Shown here: positions 56,011 through 64,000 of the stretch, one piece after another | Layout of the letters: each line of letters starts with the position of its first letter | Numbering within the stretch: position 1 is the stretch's first letter | NCBI GenBank assembly: GCA_907165275.2 | Contig: OU015655.1 | Span: forward strand, 3,484,501-3,548,500 | Direction of reading: 5' to 3' | From: Zygaena filipendulae | Lineage: Eukaryota; Arthropoda; Insecta; Lepidoptera; Zygaenidae | DNA: 64,000 nucleotides | Notes under the pieces: model-generated | Database searches by the model: none | The model's input: the letters and a program-made list of their open reading frames with translations, nothing else | What the model was told of the DNA's origin: nothing | Position numbers and translations under genes: made by a program

Positions 56011-56084
56011 TGTCTAGTCAATTTGTATTTTGTGCGCCATTCGCGAATTTCGCTCTTGCCTGCCATAAGTTTAGTTAATTTGTG
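56011..56084 (+). promoter_or_regulatory. Upstream region of the 56.6-kb gene with shared module
   Basis: TGTCTAGTCAATTTGT (56011-56026) and AAGTTTAGTTAATTTGTG (56067-56084) are near matches of the module upstream of IWS1, GlcAT-I and the reductase, in the gene's sense orientation. They lie before a probable 5' UTR exon ending at a GTGAGT donor (after 56243). Confidence 0.4.
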
Positions 56085-56633
56085 CTTGCCCGTTTACAAC
56101 TTGGCTCATTGAAGAGATTGTAGAACGGTGAAACCGGTTTTTATTTATTTATCAAACAAATGAATGACGGCAGCAATATACAAATGACGTTAGATTAGTT
56201 TATATAAAATGTGAATATAATCGTGATATAACGTAAATTCTATGTGAGTATAATTAATTGTTTTTTTATTATTTGGTAATTTTATTTACTTGTTTAGTTG
56301 TTTACCTAAATTCAATAATTTTTAGGTGATCGCAAAGTAGCTACCTAACCGTGCCATAATTTTCTGGTACCTACTCAATAGATTGTTTTGGTACTGTTAA
56401 ATCCAATGTTTTTTGGAAACTATATTTTATTACAATGAATATAATTCACTTAAATTAAAAGTTTTCTAATTTTTAACATTAAAGACTTATCTATGTTATG
56501 ACTTAAACCATTAACTTTAAAAGTATGTAATCTGACAAATTGATTACTTTTCAATCTTTCAAAATGTTAATTCATAGTAGACATCATAGATTATTATTTG
56601 AAACTATATTTTATTGTTTTTAGAATTTTAACG

Positions 56634-56766
56634 ATGAGGGCCAGAATTCTGCGCTGCCGACCATTCTCAGTTCGGTTCTCAGTAATATTCTTGTTGGTGT
56701 TTGGGTTTGGTGCATACTGCTACTACCACAATTTATTATTACCAAAGAACCAATATGGAAAATCAG
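56634..56766 (+). CDS. First coding exon of an unidentified type II membrane protein
   Basis: The exon starts after a TTTTTAG acceptor (56624) and ends at a perfect donor AG|GTAAGT (56767). From the ATG at 56634 it encodes 44 residues plus one base: a basic start (MRARILRCRPFSVRFS), a hydrophobic segment of about 20 residues, then Tyr-rich and polar sequence. This is a signal anchor of the kind used by Golgi glycosyltransferases and sulfotransferases. A non-coding 5' exon probably ends at 56243 (TAT|GTGAGT). No further exon was recognised up to 64000, so the gene continues through a long intron or beyond the window. Function cannot be given. Confidence 0.6.
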
Positions 56767-56789
56767 GTAAGTTTTGGTGTGTGCATTTG

Positions 56790-57060
56790 CATAATAGGCC
56801 TCTAGCCTTTCACCGCCATCCCTGTAATACCATGATCTACTAAAGGCATGCTCCTGAATCCAGAAACATAATTTTGCATTATTTACAAATCACTGCACTG
56901 ACTTTTATATTTATAAAATTAAATGATAGATATTACAAATTTCCAACACTAGGAGAAATCATGCCTAAAGCGTGTGGTCTGGAGGTCATGCTATTGTAGT
57001 CATAAATGTCTTTAATTTTATTATGGCTACAAAAACGTGGTGGTGAAAGGGTTAAAACAT
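56790..57060. repeat. Dispersed repeat, partner at 29290-29520
   Basis: Begins right after the type II exon's donor, with CCTTTCACCGCCATCCCTGT and GAGAAATCATGCCTAAAGCG. Same order and strand as the partner. Confidence 0.65.
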
Positions 57061-57416
57061 TGTGTGTTTAAGAATGTTTACCCTTTTATTATAGTAACAT
57101 TAACATAAATCACAGTTTTTCTTAAGAGTTGAAGAGCTTTGAACAATTTAAGAAGCAAAAAATATGTGCCTTTTATTTTATGTACCTAATAATTATTTAT
57201 TTTTCAATCCAACTGAAAGACTTAATAGAATTTTGATTTTTATACTCCATCCTCATGCCCATTATGCAGTAACAACTTTATGTGTGAATTTGTGAGTGAA
57301 TTTTCTTTATTTGACTCCTGTATTTATTTCCTAACTCTACGGTTACAGAACTGACCAATCAGGGGAAAATTTAAAATTTTATGCTTGATGAAATCTGAAA
57401 GTCCTTTCACAAATAA

Positions 57417-58917
57417 ATAGTACGGGAGCCCAAGAGGGGATTTGTGGATTTGCTAAAGTGCATCAGATGAATGTAAGGGGGGTACCTTGCACCATGTTGA
57501 GTACCTTCACCAAATATAGGCCCTCTACACTGGTGGGTGCGTCTAGGATAACCGATCAGATTAGTAAAAAAAAATCGATAACTGGAAATACTCGAGCGCG
57601 TCAGATTAAGATATGGTGGGTTAATTGCATGCTGAGAAGTGTGTATATGAATAATCTGACGATTTGAACGTGACGTAAGGGAGTTACAGGATCACAAACT
57701 TGCAAAAAAAAACCGCCACCTCGACATTCTCGAGCGCGGTTAGTTTATTTTTTATTTTGAAGTAAATCACTCGAGGATAGCACGAAAAATATTATCTGCC
57801 GATTCCCATGAGCCGAAGAAATAAAAATCGTCTATGAAGTTTATAACAAGCAGCTGCAGTGAAACATTTACCTATTCCTCACTCTGCCTTTTTTTCCCTT
57901 TACTTTTTCTCTATCTATCACTCTCTTGTACCGTCCTTACACTACTTTCCATCGCCATGACGTCATCGCAGCATATTACGGCACTAAACGTGTCAAATTG
58001 ATAACTTTTTTAAGTCGGTTAAAATGCATACTAAAATAATTGAAGGTAAGTATTACATCGAACTATAGGTTAACCTTAAACTTTCACTTCAATGTAATTT
58101 TTAACCGACTTCAAAAAAGTAGCGGAAAAGGTAGGTGTATAACTCCGCTCCGCGCCTCTCTCTCCTTTTCACTTTTTGTGTATTTCTGACTCTCGCACCA
58201 TTCCCACGCTGCTGTCCGTCGCTCTTAAAAATAAATCATAATTTTTGTTTCTAATGCTACGTTCACACGCGCGCCGTGCAGCCCGGCGGGCTGCCTGGCG
58301 GGCTGCGCGGCATGCAGCCCGTCCCGGGCCGGCGGACATTCAAGCTGTTTACACGCACGCCGTCGTGTCAGTCAGTGCCAGAATGGCGAGCAGCGAGGAT
58401 CTCGGTGTTGTTGCTGCCATATCCTTTGGCTTAACTTATTTTTATTGGAAAAAGAAACAAAATTATGACCATTCCGCCATGTTGTAATATCCGATCGTAG
58501 CGACTTTCTTAGCAACGTTGAATGAAGATCCACTCGTCGCGAAAGCGCGGGACAGACTGACTGCCCGCGCGCGTGTAAACAGTCACCGGGCGCCCGCACA
58601 TTCATCCTTTGAACTTTGCCAAAAAACCGACACTTGCCCGATTCGCGGCATTCACGTTCACAGGCGCGTTCACGGGCTCGGGCGTACCGTTTACACGCTC
58701 GTGAATGTGAATGTGCACGTTGAATGTAGAGTTGAACGCACGCGTGTGAACTTACCATTACAGTCAGATTAATAATATCCCTCAAAATTATTGTCAGATT
58801 TTAAGCCAACATAACTTGGACTGCAAGCTGAACTGAACTTTTCTCTAAAATAAAACTCTTTCTGTAAAATAATCTGACACGCTCGGGTATTTCAAAATGG
58901 AGATTTTTTTTGCAAGT
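57417..58917 (+). mobile_element. Unclassified element with repeated CTCGAGCGCGTCAGAT, copy B
   Basis: Aligns with 43287-44345 but carries a different middle segment near 58090-58220 and the CpG-rich insertion at 58252-58765. It breaks off at about 58917, so its right third is missing. ATACTCGAGCGCGTCAGATT is at 57590 and a decayed GACACGCTCGGGTATTTC at 58877. Confidence 0.6.
58252..58765 (+). mobile_element. Insertion with GTTCACACGCG ends, possible Harbinger-type MITE
   Basis: Absent from copy A of the host element, where GTTTCTAGCAGTCAGATTAA runs through. The ends are GCTACGTTCACACGCGCG at the left and CGCACGCGTGTGAACTTAC at the right. A 35-codon plus-strand frame (58384-58488, starting MASSEDLGVVAAISFG) faintly recalls the N-terminus of PIF/Harbinger proteins. 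The rest is CpG-rich. Superfamily is tentative. Confidence 0.5.
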
Positions 58918-60765
58918 CATAGAGTCACTGGACTGAGCAAATAAAATACGAACTATAAATTGATTGTTATACTTATTTCTTGAAATTTAGCCATATAATA
59001 AAATAATATATGCTTCGTTGCTCACGAAGCCCGTTTGTAATAGGGCTTCAGATCAAAAGGTTATTTCTAGAGCATAAAATAAGGTCGATCACATATTTTG
59101 ATCAATAAGTATTCCTTTGAAGTGATATGGCTTATTAAGTGTAGGATCCTTTTATCATTACCCAAATCAGTATACGCAATTTTTCGTATATATGCGATTT
59201 CCTAAAGACAAAATTACGATATACATATAAAATAATGTGGAGCAGTAATAGTAATAAATAACTATAATAAATAAAGTAATAGTAAATTCTTCAATAATAG
59301 TGCTATTAAATCATAGGGACCATCTTCGTTTTAGCAGATAGCAATAAAGATTCGGTGCATTCTTGTTTTGTTTTCTCAATTGTAAGTACGGTTTTGCAAT
59401 AAAAGCTCAGCAAAGACTAGCGTGATAATTAAATTAGAGCGGCTGGTAGGTATATTGTATTGTCCGTGAGATTCCACATGGAGTATCAGGTAGGTAGCGT
59501 AATATTATGACAATAGAGATTTGTGCCAAATACCTTCTACGATTATTCTTTTCTTTATTATATTGTATTTATATTGCAATCGTGCACTAACTTGATCTTG
59601 AAAACCGTTAAGGTTTTTTTGGGATAAAAACAAGCTTACAACATACCTTCGATCAAAAATGTAATTAGTTTTCAAATGATAAAACTTACAAATATTATGT
59701 GAATAATTTTACATCATAACTTGCTCCTTTCTTCTCATGCCAATTTTGATAGTTGATACATACATAATTATAAACATTGTATTATGAAATTTAAAGTAAT
59801 AACCTCCACAGTCGGGGGATCTATCTTGAAGGGTTTTAAGCGTCGTACCGCTCACGCTCTTGTACAATCAATATTGTTATTATATATTATTAGCTGTTAC
59901 CCGTGGGTTTACTGCGTTAATTTCGGAGTTACCGCTTTAATTCTGGGATAAAAGTATCCGTGTAATGATGGGTGAGTAGTTAATAAGTGAAAATGTAACA
60001 AATGTAACAATTGCATGCACGTGCATTTATAATATTGAGAATTTACTCGTGATTGACAACTCTAGACACGTAGATGGAAATGTTGTAATCGCCACCAGAT
60101 CAAAGGCGTCGGTCTACTGTATCTCTTTCTACTGTGGCGTGGTCATAAACGGGTAAAGTACATCGTACTAGGCAATGAAAGGAAGTAGGTGTACCATGCT
60201 GTTATATCAGGAACCGTGATGGGCATTGGGCAGTCCCCTATGACAGCATGGCATCGTCTCGTTTAGGCAGGTCTATATGGATGTTCCTGCGATCACGTAC
60301 ACTAATTGCGTTTCGCGTCAGACGTGAGTACTCAGTGGGAAATTGATCCCGTCTCACAAACGTTAAAAGCCATGTACTTGATTGATGTATCCGCACGTTA
60401 ACAATACTGTGTTTTAATGAGCATATTACCAGCAATTTCTGGAATACCACGAAATCATGAGGGTTTACGGTAGCGAATTAGCGATGTAACCTGCACTTCT
60501 GCGTCTATGTAATTTCGTCTCATCTTTTCTCTATACAATTATAATAATAATAATAAATTAATATTATAAAGAGGGCCGTGGGTCCCGTTAGTTTATATAA
60601 GCAAAATGCGTATTTATAATCATTATCATCCAAACTATTGCAGTTAATGTTATGTATAATGTAATTAGTATGGATGACAATGATAATTATAATGATTATT
60701 ATATATTCAAACTAACTCTTGTCTGCCGTCTGTTACCTTTTCACGCTTTAACTACTCAACCGATC
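58918..60765. other. No gene seen; AT-rich intron or intergenic DNA
   Basis: Contains one Helitron remnant (59893-59960, TTAATTTCGGAGTTACCGC). A 70-codon minus frame at 60238-60450 looks fortuitous. No splice-supported exon. Confidence 0.4.
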
Positions 60766-60874
60766 AAAATTCAAAATTCAAAAGCTATTTATTACTTAGG
60801 ATTGGTTACAATCACTTGTAATCGTCAGCAGGTTCTTAGAACTATAAATTACCGTCAGTTCGGAATACGTCCTC
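60766..60874 (-). mobile_element. 110-bp 3' end of the same LINE family, inserted in a Helitron
   Basis: Matches 51543-51650 of the large LINE (TTACTTAGGATTGGTTACAA, ATCACTTGTAATCGTCAGC, CAGTTCGGAATACGTCCTC). The Helitron body around it (CACGCTTTAACTACTCAACC before, GCACTTTTACGCCCGG after) is split by it. Confidence 0.8.
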
Positions 60875-61295
60875 ATCATCATCATGAAAGTTTGGGTACT
60901 GAAAAGGATATAGGGCACTTTTACGCCCGGCATTACCGCGGCAACTCCGAAATTAACAGTATTGTGTAAAGTAGGTATATGAATAAACAGTTTTTCACGA
61001 GTAAAATGTAAATGAGATAGAAACCTTGTTTTATCGTTCACTGGATGGTATAAAAAAACCATTACACTCAATTGGTGTTTATGCATTGTAGTTTCTCTTT
61101 CATACGATTATATTAACGTTTCCATTTTGATTAGTAAAAACTGTTATGATATACCTACCATAGTTATTTATGCAACCGTTACATAATTATGAGATGAGCC
61201 GTGCGTAGCTAAATTGAAAATAATAATGACGACAATCAAGGAATTAGTCAAACAATGGTGCGAAAATAGTGGTCGCCACGGTGTTTGTCGTATAG

Positions 61296-61519
61296 TCTTA
61301 CTAATATTATAAACGCGAAAGTTTGTAAGAATGTATGGATGGATGGATGGATGGATGGATGTTTGTTACTCTTTCACGCAAAAACTACTGGATGGATTTA
61401 AATGAAACTTTACAATAATATAGCTCATACATCAGATTAACACATAGGGTACTTTTTATCCCGGAATTCCCGCGGGAACTCTGAAATTAACGCGGGTGAA
61501 TCCGCGGGGCACAGCTAGT
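61296..61519 (+). mobile_element. Best-preserved LEP1-like Helitron, with (ATGG)n microsatellite
   Basis: TCTTACTAATATTATAAACG start, six ATGG repeats (about 61334-61360), the body motifs GGTACTTTTTATCCCGGAA and CCCGCGGGAACTC, and a 3' end with GCGGGTGAATCCGCGGGGCA then CAGCTAG|T. A good reference for recognising the other copies. Confidence 0.8.
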
Positions 61520-61529
61520 TTATAATATA

Positions 61530-63320
61530 ATTTTTTTAAATTTAAATGCACAATAAACTGTCACTCATAATACTAAAGAAAAAATAGTTATGAAACAGTA
61601 TTGCATAAAAAAATGAGTATAGGTATCTACCGAAGTGAAAAAAAAGGTTTTCGGTCAAAAAAATTTACATCTGTCAAAAACCTGGTGACTTAAGATGGGT
61701 TCTCTATATGAATCTCGTTTATAACCTAGTTTAGTTTTCCTAAAAGAAACAAAAAAAAAAATGTTATTAATAATAAGTAGGTAATGAGAATCTTGACTAC
61801 TCTGCAAAGCCGATTTTCAGCATTGTCTGTAAAAAAACCACAATATTCGTCTAAATTTTCATAAATAAGCATATTTCCTTAAATATAAACGTAGCGCTGA
61901 ATGCTGATAAGGATTATTCTAATTATGCTAATACATAATACTACTACTACTTACCTACACAAATAACGAGAGTCATCAAGCTGAGAGTTCGAGATAAGCT
62001 TTTGAATAAGGACTTGTTTCGCCAAAGTAAAGAGAATACCTATTTCATAAAAATCTCTTCTTTATAAAGAACATCTGTCCAGCTGTCGTCTCCGTTTACG
62101 AAGTTAGAAATATCAATAAAAGCCTTTAGTATTATTACTTTGTTAATATCGAACGACTCGATGCCGATGGTATGAAACTTTACATTTTGTCAAGCATATA
62201 GGTACTATCGAGATTTTTCTTGCAATTGATACAGCTAACTCCAAAATGTTTTTTTATGAATACAATAAATACAAAAACCGGTTAAAAGCGAGTAGGATTG
62301 CACATTTAAGGTTCCGTATTAAAATAATACAGTTTAGTCGAATTGTAACAGCCATAAAAATATTTTCTTCTCGTTTTTTTTACTGTGCCGAAAATACTTG
62401 AATATAATAATATTTTCTGTAAACTATGATTTGATATTCACTAAATATATAAAAGATAAATTTTTGCGATGGAGGCGAAGTGATTCCGTAAAATGATAAT
62501 AATTTGGTGTACATTTGTAGCGATATTGATATGACCATCGAATTTGAATTAAAAAAAAATCCTAATCCAAGCGAAAGGAAACGAAGGTCTTTCAAGTTGT
62601 AACGAGGCGGCCGTATGCCACTCGTTATGATATCCCGCCTCATTTCTAATATTTATTATTTATTTTTAATTTGTTCTTTTTATATTTAAAATTTTTGACT
62701 TTTTTCACTTTTGATTAGAACTAGATACATTGAAAAAATACAAAAAGCTCCAATTTAAATAAAAATCTTTTATTTCGAGCTAGTCCAAGATTTTATTACT
62801 TCAGAACCCTCACAAAGTGATATTCCAAATGATAAATCGTACCCCAGAAAACAATAAAAAATTGTAATTTAAACTTGTTTAATAACTCAAATAATTAGAT
62901 TTTTTGTTCTGTTGTTGACGAGTGCGTCATCAAGATCGGATACGTATATCCAAGTTTCTATGTTAATCACGTTAGTTTTAGTAGAAAATATTCAACAGAT
63001 AGATAATAATAATAATACGGAAACATGATAAACCAAAACTTATAATATAAAAGGAAATACCTAGTAGGTGTATATGGTCGCGGTGTCTGTTTTCTCATGT
63101 CGGATGCAGGTATGCAACACAGTGGAATACTATGTTCGGACATACTCGTGTAACGCGTGTTATATAATATAGTTTCCTTTTGTGTCTGCGACAGCTCTCA
63201 TGGACACAGATTGTAGAGAGCCTGTACGTCCAAAGAGAAAAATCATAGATCATTCATTGTATTTGCATCAGTTATATTTTTTATTCCTAGTTTTTTTAAG
63301 TATTTTTTTAACTTTGAAAC
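61530..63320. other. No gene seen; AT-rich DNA
   Basis: A 69-codon frame at 63182-63391 has an ATG (63199) followed by a hydrophobic stretch but no acceptor, donor or recognisable motif; it runs into the repeat at 63322. I see nothing else to annotate. Confidence 0.4.
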
Positions 63321-63321
63321 C

Positions 63322-63770
63322 GATCGCGCTATTTTCTAATGACATTACCAAAACAAAACCAAACGTCACACGTTTAAACGTCAAATTTTAAATTAATATT
63401 TTAACCATATTTCGTATCGCGCTGATTATTTTATAGATAACTATATATTATTTTCTAAATAAGAGTTGAATCGTCACCTTTTAAATAATCAGCGCGACCG
63501 GGCTATTTTATAACGACATTACAAAAACAAAACCAAACGTCACACGTCAAATTTTAAATTAATATTTTAAGCATATTTCGTATTGCGCTGATTATTTTAA
63601 AAATAATTAATATATTATTTTCTGAATAAGAGTTGAATCGTCACCTTTAAAATATTTAAAATATGAACGAAATATGCTTAAAATATTAATTTAATATTTG
63701 ACGTTTAACCGTGTGACGTTTGGTTTTGTTTTGGTAAAGTCGTTATAAAATAGCGCGATCGGCCTCCTGA
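63322..63770. repeat. Two direct and one inverted copy of a ~165-bp unit
   Basis: Units at about 63322-63485 and 63492-63652 are direct repeats (CATTACCAAAACAAAACCAA, then AGAGTTGAATCGTCACCTTT). A partial third unit at about 63655-63770 is inverted (CGTGTGACGTTTGGTTTTG, ending ATAGCGCGATCGG). Units 1 and 3 together form a long imperfect palindrome. Confidence 0.8.
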
Positions 63771-64000
63771 CACTACCAAAAGTTCGTCGTTTAAATTCAA
63801 ACTTAATAAAATAATAATATGATAAGTCACCAAATAAAAAAGGAAAAGGCAATGTTTCTTGCAAAATATTATGTTCTTATTAATCCTACTCGTAGAATGG
63901 TAGCGTTAACTAATAAAAAATAAACAAACAATAAAATTCAATATTATGCGGAAATTTCAAGTTTCCCTCAGGAATTTCGGGAAAATCTTTCTTAGCCTAC

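Noticed and set aside
63182..63391. 69-codon ORF with a hydrophobic segment
   Set aside because: No splice or promoter support, and its end overlaps the tandem/inverted repeat at 63322.

Overview
The window looks like a piece of a lepidopteran (moth or butterfly) nuclear chromosome. The evidence is short GT-AG exons in long AT-rich introns, a dense load of small transposons (LEP1-like Helitrons ending hairpin-CTAG-T, a tRNA-derived SINE with an (ATT)n tail, PIF/Harbinger-like foldback MITEs, a CR1/Jockey-type LINE), and several insect housekeeping genes. No species can be named from the sequence alone. There is no bacterial-style operon, CRISPR array or credible tRNA/rRNA gene.

Layout. (1) 1-5567, minus: main exons of a very large C2H2 zinc-finger protein whose 3' end lies beyond base 1. 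Its tail carries about eleven degenerate 25-26 residue repeats and then an array of DLS motifs, four of them exact PxDLS sequences of the kind bound by the CtBP corepressor. Reading frame carries the gene upstream through a 29-nt microexon (20111-20139) to a start exon at 22927-22944, which would make it a gene of at least 23 kb with a 14.5-kb intron full of transposons. (2) 24124-27566, plus: a complete four-exon glucuronosyltransferase I gene (GT43), which makes the proteoglycan linker in the Golgi. It would be divergently arranged with the zinc-finger gene. (3) 31070-37615, minus: a complete seven-exon aldo-keto reductase of the L-galactose dehydrogenase-like group with an Asp-to-Glu change in the catalytic tetrad. 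(4) 40225-40602, plus: an intronless four-helix membrane protein. (5) 41989-49795, minus: a complete eight-exon IWS1 gene (Spt6 partner, transcription elongation) with a long Arg/Ser repeat region in its N-terminal half. (6) 51536-55116, minus: a 5'-truncated non-LTR retrotransposon whose second ORF (976 aa, endonuclease plus reverse transcriptase) is intact. (7) 56634-56766, plus: a lone first coding exon giving a type II signal anchor; its downstream exons were not found. (8) 57.4-64 kb: mostly repeats.

The genes are unrelated in function (Golgi glycosylation, redox metabolism, transcription elongation, transcriptional repression). The most interesting shared feature is a set of short sequence modules (TCTAGTTAATTTGTG, TTATTCGTCTGTG, GTAGTGATTACCTTCTCTCT) that recur in different orders just upstream of GlcAT-I, the reductase, IWS1 and the 56.6-kb gene, with weaker matches upstream of the four-helix gene. 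They could be a lepidopteran promoter-proximal code or debris of a transposon that prefers promoters.

Transposon archaeology is rich: a foldback MITE inserted into another copy of itself with a TTA duplication, a 1.1-kb near-perfect inverted repeat carrying poly-G/poly-C tracts, two copies of an unclassified element studded with CTCGAGCGCGTCAGAT, and several perfect hairpins.
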